From: Stenogyne calaminthoides
Taxonomy: Eukaryota > Streptophyta > Magnoliopsida > Lamiales > Lamiaceae
Assembly: GCA_037126765.1 (NCBI GenBank)
Contig: JBBCBC010000037.1
Location: 12,343,263-12,407,262 of the forward strand
Direction of reading: 5' to 3'
DNA: 64,000 nucleotides
Made by a program: the position numbers and the translations under genes. This document shows positions 45,735 through 57,997 of this stretch, piece by piece (within the stretch, counting starts at the first letter, position 1; each line of letters starts with the position of its first letter). The notes below the pieces were generated by a model. The model did not search any database. It was not told the origin of the DNA and saw only the letters and a list, made by a program, of their open reading frames with translations.

Positions 45735-48700
45735 CTGCATGTCAATAGAAGTACCGGTTGCCACAAAAAAAAACCCAAGAAGTAAGCCTCTAAAAGGCCT
45801 AATGTCAGCTTCAATTTGTGAATGGAAGTTTGTTTCTGCTAGAATAGACCCAGCTAGAAAAGGTCCTAGCTGCAAACAGATAAAATTAGAAACCTTTTAG
45901 GTATTGTGGGAATACCTGCATTAATCTATCTACTTACGAGTATACGATATCGAACCGTGTCACTAAAGCCCAGCTTCTGGGTAATGAGCAATGTTCCTGC
46001 AACAGTAAGCAAGCAAAGGGCAACAAAAGCTTCTGAACTCCTTGCTTCTGCAACGACCTGGAATCAACAGCTAACATTTTAGCAGTGGTGCAAGACTTAA
46101 ATTTGAAGCTCAGTCTCTTCAAATACAAGAATTCAAACCTCAAAAACCCGCCTCAGAAGATACTTTCCACCAATAGACGGCAAACCTAATCCAAGTATAG
46201 CTTTTAAACTTTCTTTTGCAAGCATTGGCCAAACACTTTCTTCAACCAAATTCTGCAGATAATACATTTTTGAAGTATTACTTTGGCAGCAGCAATAGCA
46301 GTAGGCTGCTTCAGAAAATAATGATCTGCTAGGCAACTAGTAACTCACAGGAACAATGACTTTTACTGGAGAGAAAGATCAATGTTTATCTTTGAAAGTT
46401 AAGGGTAAAAAATTAATTAAGCAACCCAACTTAGATTCAGTTGCATATGTTGGTGACCATCTCAACAAAAGTTTTTTAATGCCTTTGCTTGGTCTGTAGC
46501 CCTTTTGTTAATACACTTTAGATCAACACTCAATCATAAATTTGTAAAGCTTTAAGTAGCTTATAAGTTATCACAAATACACTCGTATGCTTACCATCTC
46601 AATAATTCAACATACCTGGCTCTCCAACACCGGCAGTATCACAAGAAGTGGGACAACTGCAATGTCCTGCAAATATCAAGCAGTAGCGATACGAAAAATA
46701 TTACTGGCTCCCCATGTTTTGGAAACTGTGACAAGTCATTCTAGAAAGAGAGATGGGAATTGAAATATGTTGAGAAATATGTGGAAGAGACAGTAAATGA
46801 TGGTAAACATAAGCATATACAACCTGCAATAGAAGTATCCCTAAAGTAGCTGAGCCAAATCTGGTTGGAAGTTTCCCCCTCTCTGCAAGAAGCTAGTATA
46901 GATTGAATGTAAGAATAATTTTTTATGAGAAATAACAATTTTATTCAAAAAATATCGTTTCTTGTCAAGAATACAAAACAGAAGCAGAACTATAGAACTA
47001 AACTCCAATCCCTAGCTATATTGGACACAATGCACTAAATTCTTTAGGCTTATCTCATTGATTCTCAATTTATTTCATGTTTAAATTATCTGAATCCACA
47101 CATTGCATATACTGTTGTGAATCTTGAAGTCATTTGAGCTGTGGTACCTGGAGAACGAATGCTGAAGAAGACAAGGAATGTGCCTGCAGAAACTATTTGT
47201 TGGAGGGTAATGACATCATTAGAAAATACAGCTATCTCTCTGGTGACAGGTCATCAGCAATTTTTAACAGTTTGTGTATTGAAAGTAATCTCACCAAGTC
47301 GTTTCTAGAGTGGAACAGAAACTCCAAAATCCTTGTTCCAATTGCACCGTTTGGTGGCAGCTCAAATGCTGTGAAAGCGAGAATTGATAGTAAAACCTCC
47401 TACAGAGAAAAACACAAGACAAACACAATCAACATATAATCAAAAGCTTACTGCACTCATAATCAAATGAGATACTCTAACACCATTTTGCAAACATGGT
47501 TAAAGTTATCTTGATATCAATAACAACAGCTTTAAAACCCAAATCATGCATCTCTTTGGAGCTACTCATACTACTATCTTTCATATTTATTCTTTGTCCT
47601 ACTCGAATGCTGTCTACATGATTACAAGTAAGAAACTCACACCACAAAATGATGCAGATCTCAATTTGAATGGTTCCAAGAAACCACATGATAAAAATTA
47701 ACACAAGATATTTGTAAATACATACTTGAGTTAGCCCCAGGCCAAACGCAAAATTAGCAAGAGCGCTCAAACGGACAAGTGAGAGTTCCAAACCCATCTC
47801 AAACAGCTGCAAAACTTATCTATGAGGTAATGTTACATGATACTCTTTCTAACATAATTATATAAGAAGAAGCTTCTGAACTTTGAGATATCATAACTAG
47901 GAAACCATAAAGCTGCAGAAAGATGGCCTAAAACATACAAGGCAGAGAGAAAGTATGTGCATTGAGTGAAGAAATTCACAACGCAATAACAAGACAAACC
48001 AGTAAAAGTTGCAACACTCAACAGCTATAAAATTATACACCATAGCATAGTATGTGAGAGTGGTCGGTGAAAGTAAAATAAATGCTCAACTGTTGTGATT
48101 CTTTAGGGTCTATCATAGCAAATAGTTTGATGATGTAAATTGTCTAAGATATGATTTTAGTTTGTATGCCCAAAAAGGTCTTTTATCATACAAACTACGT
48201 ATCAGAATGATCATTAATGCACAACTGTTCTTAATTAATTCACAGGTTCCAAAGCAGAAGCAAGTAGTTTTTTAATAATGACTAGATGAAGAAAACAGAG
48301 TCATTACTTCAGCTTAAACCAGTTACCATAGTCTTTAGTGACAGCCAGTGAGAACATAGTTGAACTTGCCAAAAAAAAAAATCCCCATTCAGATAGAACT
48401 TTAACATCCGTGATATTTCTGATCAGGCCAAGTTGATTGAGCACAACCCCTGCGAAGAAGAAACCTAGAATCTGAAACAACTCAGAGAATTAGCACTTGT
48501 TGAACATAAGGGGGAAAAATGGTAAATTGATTTACCACTTAATCAGCACTACTTTACAATTGATAGAAATCATGATTACATAGCCTCCTCTACAATTACA
48601 CATTAATAAGTACCCAACTGAGTGCAGCAAACTTAGCAACAGATTTATAATGTTAATGAATCTACACCACACGATGTTGCATATGAGCCTTTAGAAAAAT

Positions 48701-49236
48701 TTGACATTCAAACAAAAAATGTGAAGAAATTACTTTAAGTCAAAGCACGCACTTATTGATGCATAATTATACATAATTACAACTCTGAACTCGTTTTCAA
48801 CTTAAAACCTAAGGGATAGGATTGAACATGTGCAAATTAACTAAAATCAAACCACAAAGTGATCCCATTGGTAAATTTAACTTACAGGACTAGCTTTAAT
48901 CATTCTGAAACCAGGAACCACCAAAACAGTTACAGCTAAGAATGTAAGAGTGTCCAACCATGATAACATCAACAGCACTGGCAACAGCAAGTGATGCACA
49001 TATCCTGAATCTGAGTTGCTTAGCATGTCTACAGCTACGAAAACGAGCCCTTTCCCCACCTTTCTTGAAATGTGATAATGGTGTCCCATAAAACCATTGT
49101 GTATTCTGTATGAAAATTGGTAATTTATCCTGTGATACGTGGAATGGGACTGGACATGCACCGAGTGCCTACGAGCGATGATAGGCGGGAACTTGACAGA
49201 TTGCTGTAATAGAACTGGTCTGGAACAGGATGTCAT
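45735..49236 (-). pseudogene. KEA3: KEA3-like chloroplast K+/H+ antiporter, broken (N-terminal frameshift, C-terminal half missing)
   Basis: In family members this CPA2 antiporter works in the thylakoid membrane and tunes proton motive force. Exons on the minus strand are 49236-48886 (N-terminus), 48471-48370, 47806-47726, 47396-47295, 47183-47148, 46892-46824, 46666-46616, 46252-46139, 46057-45956 and 45869-45735. The last nine are all multiples of three and in frame. Key blocks: DTLTFLAVTVLVVPGFRMIK, ILGFFFAGVVLNQLGLIRN, LFEMGLELSLVRLSALANFA, FELPPNGAIGTRILEFLFHS, SLSSSAFVLQ, RFGSATLGILLLQDIAVVP, SSEAFVALCLLTVAGT, AETNFHSQIEADIRPFRGLL and TGTSIDMQ. The N-terminal exon is frameshifted: ASLAVASAVDVI and DTLTFL are in different frames. 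About 14 residues before SLSSSAF are lost. Everything after SIDMQ, including the rest of the exchanger and the KTN domain, is absent. One intron would use a GC donor (48369-48368). Confidence 0.85.
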
Positions 49237-50951
49237 AACCCTGCATTAAGTACAAGTGATTAGCACTCCAAACACGTGTAGCTGTTTTTGCAACATATAT
49301 TTAAAGTATGATCACGATATCCAAATCGAAATTAGAAATATAGAAATTCAGGGAGACAAATCTGTGCACAAAAGCAAGTCTTAAACATGTAACCAAGAAA
49401 CCAAGAACTGCAATCGCGTCTCAAACCCTGGGAATCAAGAATCAAGAATCAAGAACCAATAACATAAAGAACAATTCCCTCAAGAATCAAAAACCAAGAA
49501 CAGAAAGAGCTAGCGAGACAAGAATTCCAATCATGCCTTTTCCCTTCAAGAATCAAGAACCAGGAAGAAAAAGAAGCGATGAAGAAACTTACTTTGTGAT
49601 TGTAGCAGTGGGCCACTGCATCCAACATACTGTCTGGCATTCATAAAGGAGAACGGAGGCCTAATCAAGCACGACGTAAAACATTTGAAAGAGGGGAGCA
49701 CAAATTCTTGGTTCTGAGATTTTGGGTTGAAAGATTTTCTTGAAGGGTGAGAGGAGGAGCCACACACGTTTATGGCATTGGAGTTGGAGCGTTTCGTACA
49801 TGGAAATTTTGTTAACGGTCGAAAGATTAGAAAAACAAGTTTGGATGATGATTAGGGATTAAATTTTTTGTAGCATGTAACTTTGTATCGTTTTAAAATT
49901 AGTTTGATTATTTTGATTTTTTATTTTGATTTTTTTTTGATTTTGAAATTGTTTTTTTCATTTTCTAAAATTTTGAAATTAATTATTTTATTTTTTCTTT
50001 TAATTTCACAACCTTCTTTTTTTTAATCATAATAATTTTGATCGGGTTTTTTTTTGGGTTTAAAAACAATTTGTATATTAAAATACAAAAGTAATTATTT
50101 TATTTTTCTCTTTAAATCAATAAACTTAAAACCACTCTTCTTCACTTTCTTAAAAAATTTTAAAAAAATCTCAATATTTGGATTTTAGGTGGCATTTTAA
50201 AGGAAAAAAATAATAATTACATAGGTTAAAATAAAATTTGATGATTCTTCATGATATTAAATGATCAATTTCAAAAATTTTGATAACTTACAGGACCAAA
50301 ATCAAAAAATCAAAATAATCGAGATTAATTTCAAAACGAAACAAAGTTATAGAACTACAAAAAATTTAAATCCTGATGATTATATAAGGTAACGCGACTT
50401 CAAGAATCAACTCTTTCCTTATTTAAGGATCTTGCTGGCATTTATTCAACTATTTAATAAAAGCTGTTAGTCAGCCCAAGTATCCAATTTCCAACTATTC
50501 AAAACCCTAATTAGTAATTAACCTCTTTTTTTTTAATGGCGGTCTATCTAATTCTAGTATGAGATTATGATAATCCGCATTCTCAGTATTTTCAAGATAA
50601 AAAAAATTATACTATTATTCAAAACAATGACAATTGTTAAAGAAAATAATATTAATTTTATTTGATAAATAATATTTTTATGTAAAAAATATTTTTTATA
50701 CTAATTCTAAAACATTACATTACATTTAAAACAAAATGTTTCAGATATATTTTAAATCATAGTGACAGATTAAATATATAAATATAAATATATATTATAT
50801 GAGAATTAGATATTTAACCTGATCTTTCAAGATTTGAACTCAATGAAATTATGTAATAAATAACCTTTATTTTCATGAGAAAATTGCTTAAAAGTGTTAT
50901 TTTACATGGGATATTACTATTAGGTGTTAACCCCTTTTAGTAATACTCTTA
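49237..50951. other. KEA3-like 5' flank and AT-rich spacer
   Basis: At 49430-49570 the phrase CAAGAATCAAGAACCA recurs several times (CAAGAATCAAGAATCAAGAA and neighbours). The rest is strongly AT-rich with T-runs, and no gene is seen. Confidence 0.5.
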
Positions 50952-51884
50952 GGTTGCGTTTACTTTCCAGAATAAGGCTGAATTAAGACTAATAATTGAA
51001 CATAGCACCATGTTTACATTTCAAGTTGAATTCTGAGGGTTAACCGGCCGGCCCGTGTTAACACATGTTCCAAGGCATTTTTGTTGGTTTAATAAACTGG
51101 CCAATCTGGTGGGTTTATACACTGTGCATCTGGGTTTAGGGGGGAATTTCCAAATTTATCCCCAATAAAAATTCTTTTTACGTATATTCTAGAAATGAAA
51201 CTGAGTTCATTTCTTTCCCAAAGCTTAAAATTCGTCGGAAAATGAGAATTTGTCCAGAAAATTTACAAATTGCAAATTTGAATTTCTTCGGACTTCGAAA
51301 ATTTTCTTCATACTCCGAGAATTTCTCTCATCTTTAAGAAAGGAAGATGAAACCAGAAACAGGGGCATATGACTCCGAGCACTTGGCGGTTCACGAGAGT
51401 AGCAAAAATCGAGACAAATCCTCGAGGAATAAGCAGAGCCATATGAGAAGAGAGAGATATATTTTTTGTCGCCGGAGAAAAGTGAAGAAAAGAAGCATTC
51501 CAAGAGAGAAGAACGAAAAGGGGAGAAAAAGAGGAGAGAGATGGAGTCATTGTTTTTGTGGGAAGAAATAGAAAAAAATTGACGATGTAGATGGTTGTTG
51601 CCCAAAAAGAGAAGAATAGAAGAAATGGAGGAGAGAGAGAGGAGAGAGAGAACATCTTGCGGGAGAAATTGGGTGTGTTTCTATATTTGCAATGGAGGTG
51701 AAGTGGAGCCTGAAAAGTAGGACACGTTATTTAAGAGATATTTTAGTAATTTTGTTATTATAGTAAATTTCAACCTCAATTCTTTTCGTACAAAGTAAAT
51801 AAAGGTTAACCTCCATAAAATTCCCTGACTCCCGTTATATTTAATTTGAGGTTATCCCAACTTTGAAAAGTAAACGAAGGCTTA
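50949..51884. mobile_element. PIF/Harbinger-like non-autonomous element
   Basis: The left end GGTTGCGTTTACTTTCCA and the right end TGAAAAGTAAACGAAGGC are imperfect inverted repeats. TTA flanks both sides (50949-50951 and 51882-51884), the target preference of PIF/Harbinger. The 930-bp interior has overlapping ORFs on both strands from purine-rich AGAGAGAAG sequence (51300-51660) with no transposase motif. Confidence 0.7.
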
Positions 51885-52500
51885 GGTGCAAAATTTAACA
51901 ATTATATCCTTTTGTTCACAATTTAAATAATCCACCTCACTCTCTCTCACCCCCAACAAATAATACCAAATCATCTCCTACAAATTCAAATCATACATCA
52001 AACACCTCACTCACAGACTGAACATTTTTCAACTCATTCCTCAAGCCAATCAGAATACTCAGACTTTGGTTTCAATCCCATACGTTCAACCCGCAGCAAT
52101 CTGGAAATCCAATCTCGCACACGACGCCGAAATCGAAGCCCACCTTCGCCAAACCGTCCCGTCTCTCGGGCGCGCATCACGCGGCGATTCACCTCACCAG
52201 GGATCGCACCACCGCTGCACTCGCCCGTTGCGCCGCGGCTCTTTGCGAATCGGCGACGTACAAGCCAGCGCCTAGGGAAAGTCGCACCACTTCAGCACTC
52301 TCCTCGCCGCGTCACAACCCTCTGCAAATGGGCAAACCCACGGGTCACGCCGCCGTCGCCTAAATCGCCGATTCAATTGGCCTTGACGTACTACTCCTCC
52401 TCCGGCGACATATACAGCGACCGCGCCCCGTCTCTATCCATCGCTCCGACCAGATTCAACCGATCGCTACAGTAGTCAAGTGATTGTAGATTGAACTTAC
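51885..52500 (+). pseudogene. Unidentified G+C-rich coding-like fragment
   Basis: In an AT-rich neighbourhood, 52080-52450 is G+C-rich and reads like protein in shifting frames: AIWKSNLAHDAEIEAHLRQT, then HHAAIHLTRDRTTAALARCA and ALCESATYKPAP, then NPLQMGKPTGHAAVA, a stop, and YYSSSGDIYSDRAPSL. The frames change at about 52165 and 52360. I do not recognise the family. It looks like the first exon of a decayed gene or a captured fragment. Confidence 0.4.
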
Positions 52501-54833
52501 AGGGGGATCAAGATTGGGATTTTAGTGGTGGAGAAGAGAGACGTACGATAGCTTTTGCGGGATGGAGGTGCGTCGCAACGGCTTCATCGATCTCCAATGT
52601 CGGATGCACGGCGGCGTTAGAATGAGGCCGTCCTGGTGCAATTAATGCGGGGGAGGAAACGTGGCTGCGGAAATTTCTCGCCGATCGCGGATTTGAGACG
52701 TGAATTGGGCGTGTGCAGCGATCGCGGAATTGTGGCGTGAATTGTTGAGTTTTGGATCTAGAAATTGCCTTTTTTTTTTTTTTTTTTTTTTCAGGTTTGT
52801 TGATGATGCAACATTCATTTTTTAGTTTGAATAATTTTAGAGTTATAGATTTAGAATATTTTAGAGTTTGCATAATTTTTTTACGATTTTTTTATGATGT
52901 GTAGAATATATTTTTTATTTTTGGGTGTGAAAAAAATTTTTTTTATGGTTTGCAAAATTTAAATTTTTAAAAATTGGGTGTCTGAAAAATTTTTTTTGCA
53001 AATTTTTTTTTTTTCTACGTATCTGGTTTTAAATAAAATAGCATGTAAAAAAAAATTTTTTCTTGAAATAAAAGGTGCAAAATGGTTAAGAATATACAAT
53101 TTAATATATATGCAAGTGTGTAATTTTTTTGGGAAAATATTTTATTATTGTAAAAAAATTAATTAAATAAAAGTATAGATGATTAAAAAAATTGGGGGTG
53201 TGCAGAATAGCTTCTTCGAATATATAACTTTTTTTTTATTGAATTTTTGTTACTAAAAAAAATTAATTAAATAAAAGAACCTTAAAAACAGATAACTAAA
53301 AGAAAAAATGTGCTAGAAAAAATTAATTAGATAAAAGGACATACAATTAAAATTCAAAATTCAAAATTCAAAATTTTAAAAATATTAAAATATAAAATTA
53401 TTAAAAGTGTCGAGTGCAAAAAAGTGTTAAATTTTAAAAAGCTACGATATATAACACATTATTATATATATAAGTGTTTAATTTTTTTGGGATAATATTT
53501 TATTATTGTAAAAAAATTTTCATTTGTTTGGAAAACAATATGTTGTGCTGTAAAAAAAACAATATATTGGGCAATGATTTTATATTAAAAAAAAAATTGG
53601 GAATCGGTCAGGAGACCCCTAAAAACTTTTTCTTTGTTGGACCGGTCAAAATATATAAAACCTTTTTTATTCTAATTTTTTTTACTTTTAAAATATTAAT
53701 TAAATAAAAGAACCTTTTTCTCCAAACAGATAAATGTAAAAAGAAAAAATTTAATAATGCTAGAAAAAATTTTCATTAGATAAAAGGACCTACAATTTTT
53801 TTTTTTTTTTAAAATTCAAAATTTAAAATTTTAAAAATTTTTTTTTCCAACACTTTTCGATATAAAATTATTAAAATTTTATAATATAATTTCTCAACAC
53901 TTTCGATGTGGGATAAAAAGTGTTAAATTTTAAAAAATTTTTATAATACTCCTCTCTCACATTTTTCTCCAACACTTTAGATGTGCGATAAATGTATGAG
54001 ATGAAACAAATTTTATAACACATTTTTATATTTCACATAAGAAAATTTATAATCTTTTTCTCTCACTTTTTCCCCAAATTTGAGATAAATGTATGAGAGA
54101 TGAGACAAGTATATGAATCAAGGTCCATCCTTTTATATTAAATTTTAATATCTTTTCGATGTGAGAAAAAACATAAGGTCCGCCTTCCTCCCCTTTTATA
54201 TTACTTTCTTTTATTGTGTTATTTTTTTTTATGAAAACAATTGTTGTTGTTTTCTTAAATTGTAAAAAAAATAATATAATTTTGTAGGTGTATACTTATT
54301 TTATTTTTTTAACTAAACATAAGTTTGACAAAAAAATTAGAAAGAAATCATTTTAATCTTGAAAAGTTGAACTTTGTTGTGCTTATTAAATTTAGTTATG
54401 AAAAGTACTTTGTTGTGCTTATTAAATTTAACTTCTCTTAATATGTTGTAGGCGTACTTTGTTAGGAATATGAGGTATTTTGTATGATTATTAAATTTCA
54501 AGTATGCTTTTTAAATTTAATAATTATGAGTTAATAGCTTGGTAAACAAATTGCTAGAAACAAATATGACAGCGTGTATGCATCCGATGAATAAAAGACC
54601 TACTAAAAAGTATTAACATTAAAATGTGGTAATGTAATTATATTAGATACAAATTAGCTTAAACAACTATTGTTCCAACTAAATAAATAAAACACACTTA
54701 AGAAAATGAAAATGCACGATATGCCAATAATAAAATCAAATACAAACTGCCACGAAATGTCCAAATTAAACTAACAAGTAACAACAATCTCACAACACAA
54801 GTTTATCCGAATTAAGATAACAGTGGAAATAGC
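52501..54833. other. Very AT-rich non-coding region
   Basis: Long A and T runs (for example 52768-52791), TTAATTAAATAAAAG and TTTTTGGGATAATATTTTATT-type phrases repeated near 53120, 53260, 53480 and 53690, and CAACACTTT repeats at 53840-53990. No gene. The 52508-52873 minus frame has no motif. Confidence 0.6.
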
Positions 54834-55312
54834 TTTGAGACCAGTGTTTTTATGATCCTCGACCAAATCAGACTGGACATCAGTTGGCTTTTCAATCGGT
54901 TGGACCGGTCGAATCGACAGTACAACCGTTAAAATTATTTTTATCTATTTTTAAAAAATATTTTGTATGTTATATTAAAATAAAAATAAATATATACTTA
55001 TAAAACCTTAAAATGATAATTTATTAATTTCATATTGGAAAAAACATAATAGACTCATAGACAATATCATACAACACAATTTAAAATACTAAAATTTAAA
55101 ATAGGAATGATAAAAATTAGGACTAAGTTTTAAATTTAAAAAAAAAAAAAAAAAACTTAAAAATCGATTCAACCGGTATCCTGATTTTGGCAGATATTAC
55201 CAGTTCTAGTCGATTTTTTTCCGGTCCAACCGTAAAAATATTTTTTTTAAGTAATTGGACCGATTTTGTAAACTAGTCTGTTCAACCCGATTCTGGAAAA
55301 ACTGTTTGAGAC
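54834..55312. mobile_element. hAT-type non-autonomous element with 8-bp target duplication
   Basis: It begins CAGTGTTTTTATGATCCTCG and ends CGATTCTGGAAAAACTG, imperfect inverted ends. An exact 8-bp duplication TTTGAGAC is on both sides (54834-54841 and 55305-55312). The 463-bp interior has scattered CCGGT/ACCGG phrases and no ORF. Confidence 0.85.
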
Positions 55313-56529
55313 CATCAGAGTGAATAAAATAATTTTTTTAGTAAAACTTAATCTGATTTTCAAAATACTTGTCTTTTGTCCTCCCAAAAATAAATTGTCT
55401 TTTGTGCATTACAGTACCAACCATAACCGCGCCATAACAGTGATTTTTCATTTTTTTCTTCTAATTTATTTAAAATAAGTTTACTCAACTTTTTCTAATG
55501 CAATTTTGCATAATTGCATAGTAACTAATGTAAACCAATATAATTCATTGAACATTAATTATTTCATAAAACTTATTATGACTTACGAGATAACATCACA
55601 TAAACTATTTCAAACCTAAGTAAAAAAAAAAAAAAAAACGTATGTAGATGCTTTAATTTGTGCCTTGTGATATTAATTAAACTAGAAATTGCTCTGGTAT
55701 TATCGGCTGCGGGTTAAATCCTATCCATTTCATACTTGGTACTATCCAGGTGTGAAGATTTGGAGGTGAGTGCAATGTAAGTAGTTGAACATTATAATTA
55801 GTAGTATCTTGAAAGATGACTTTTGAGTACCAATTGCAGCAGCTAGATTGGACTACCTACAGCTAGATTAAACCAATTGCATTTGCAGGTAGCCTAGCCA
55901 TGATCAATTTCGCTATTTTTGGAAAATCGATGCACCCACAGCTACCATGTAAGGTAGCATTAGGTAGCCCATATTATGGCCGGTGTGTACTAATTTACCA
56001 GATCACTTGGTAGCCCATATTAAGACCATACAAATTAGTATGGATCCGCTTTTTATCCCGACTGACCCGGGTAGTAATACGGCGTTTTCACTGTTCCCTG
56101 ACCACCACCACCCCCCCATGGTCTTCAGTAAGTAGGGCTGATTTTCTTTGTCCATTTTGTCCCTCCCAGGTATTGATCGTATATCTCTCCCCATTTGTTC
56201 TCTCTATCAACGTGTATTTCTCTCTCAATCACGCTGAAATCCATCGGCGAAAGTAATTGTAAGGATGCGCCACCTGGTGGTGGAGGAGGCGACGACATGG
56301 CTGAAGAACGAAGATCTTAGGTCTAAAAATTGAGGCGGCAAGAGATGTGAGGAGGCTGCTACGGAAATCCTCCAGTTCCATCGACCTCCTATACGGTTAT
56401 ATCACATCCCCATGTCGTTAAAATTCCCCCAAATTTTACAGATCTAAATCTAGTTTGGAATTTTTATACTAAAACTCCAATCAGATCTCTCTGTTTATTT
56501 TGTTAGTGCATGCGATTATAGGTGGGGAG
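55313..56529. other. Intergenic sequence up to the alpha-COP fragment
   Basis: No gene. Repeats of GGTAGCCCATATTA and CTACCATG... occur at 55850-56020. The last 300 bp resembles a 5' leader (TCTCTCTCAATC..., then an acceptor TTTGTTAG at 56500). Confidence 0.4.
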
Positions 56530-56691
56530 ATGACGAAGTTTAAGACGAAGAGCAATAGAGTGAAAGGATTAAGCTTTCACACCAAGAGGCCATGGATCTT
56601 GGCGAGTCTCCACAGTGGCGTGATCCAACTCTGGGATTGTCGCATGGCCACGATGGACCCGTTACCGGTGTTCATTTTCATAATTCCGGAG
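56530..56691 (+). pseudogene. Coatomer alpha subunit (alpha-COP) N-terminal fragment
   Basis: ATG at 56530 starts MTKFKTKSNRVKGLSFHTKR and PWILASLHSGVIQLWDCRM, the first WD40 blade of alpha-COP, a COPI vesicle coat protein of about 1200 residues. The next recognisable stretch, HDGPVTGVHFHNS, is in another frame after a loss of roughly 30 bases where the family has a TLIDRFDE-type segment. Nothing else of the gene follows, so this is a detached first exon. Confidence 0.85.
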
Positions 56692-57889
56692 GTGCGAATT
56701 TATTATGTTATACTACTTTATTTTTTTATGTAATTTTTGTTTTGAATTTTGTCAATGCATTGTGATTTCTGTTTGGATTAGTGTAAATTAATGTTCATTC
56801 TGGATCGGCTGATTTCATGGTAATTGGGATTTGGAACTTTTACCCTTCCAACTACTCTGGCTCCAACTATATTGGCTCAATATACATTTCATATTGTGAT
56901 CACAAGCAATGGATTTGTTATTGTTAGTTGAACAAACTATTGCCATCATCATTGTTTTTGTTGCTATATGCTTCATCTATAACATAAACACACCAAACAT
57001 TCAACTTCCATCGTCACGCTAAGGGTCAAATGGGAAGAAACATTCTTGATTTTTTTTTCTATCATTGCTCAAACAAAGGAGTACTGCAAAAATTTTCTAT
57101 GCTGCGAGCATTCTTTGAAATCCTGAATCAGTTTGGTTAACTTCGACCTGATGTGAATATTTCTTAAAATTGCAAAATATGTTGTTTTTTCCTGTTTTTT
57201 AGTTTATATGTTGTAATTGATGGCTTTGATGATCTAGTTGTTGAATTCTTGCTAGAATATGTGGTTTTTAGAATCTAACTCAATCTTATATTATGAACAA
57301 GAATGAATCACTTGTTTGTAGGCTAGATTTATGTGGCTGCTCTAGCTAAGGTTGTGTAAATATATCTAGTGGAGATGATTGAATTGAAAGCTGTTTATGG
57401 TAATTAATAACTTAATATACATCATCTTCTATTAATCTAGTCGATTTTGCAGTATTTGGAGTTGAAATATTGTTTATAGTAGTTAATTCTAGTTAGTTTT
57501 GCAGAATTTGTTGCATTGATGGTGTAGAAAAGCTGCTTATAGTAGTTAATTTACATCATGTTCAATAAATCTAGTCGATTTTGCAGTATTTGGTTGCATC
57601 TATCGAGTCAAAAGCTGTTCATAGTAGTAATTCACATCATGTTCAGTTATAACCTAGTTTATTTTGAATTGCATTCTTGGAGTTCAAAGCTTTTTGTAGT
57701 CTAGCCAATTTGTAGTATTCATTGCGGTGATGGACTTTAAATATGTTTTAGTAGTTGATTTACATCATGTTCCACAGTAAGGCTAGTGTGTTTCGAATCT
57801 TCAATGCTTAATTATCGAATTAACTTCTCAATAGTTATATATATGTGATGGAGTGTTTCTAATATTGCGACTCGATTGATGATTTATAG
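56692..57889. repeat. Non-coding spacer with a degenerate ~100-bp tandem repeat
   Basis: Between the two gene fragments. At 57360-57790, TCTAGTCGATTTTGCAGTAT, AAAGCTG(C)TTATAGTAGTTA and TTACATCATGTTC recur about four times in the same order. No exon was recognised. Confidence 0.6.
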
Positions 57890-57997
57890 GAACTTGAAGT
57901 GGAGAAGTTCATAACTCACAAAGTGCCGTTTGCTGAGATTAACAAGGGTTTTGAGCTCATGCTCAAAGGCGAAGGCCTCAATTTTTTGTTAGTTTAA
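57890..57997 (+). pseudogene. Alcohol dehydrogenase terminal exon fragment
   Basis: An acceptor GATTTATAG at 57881-57889 is followed by 35 codons and a stop: ELEVEKFITHKVPF, then AEINKGFELMLKGEGL. This is the C-terminal strand-helix of plant zinc alcohol dehydrogenases (family: EkFITH.vpFseINkAFe.MlkGEGLRCII). The last residues (NFLLV) differ from the usual RCIIRM ending. No other ADH exon is nearby. Confidence 0.8.

Noticed and set aside
51225..51655. Overlapping ORFs of 74-126 codons in the Harbinger-like element
   Set aside because: They are driven by purine-rich AGAGAGAAG and F/S-rich antisense. No DDE transposase or Myb-like motif.
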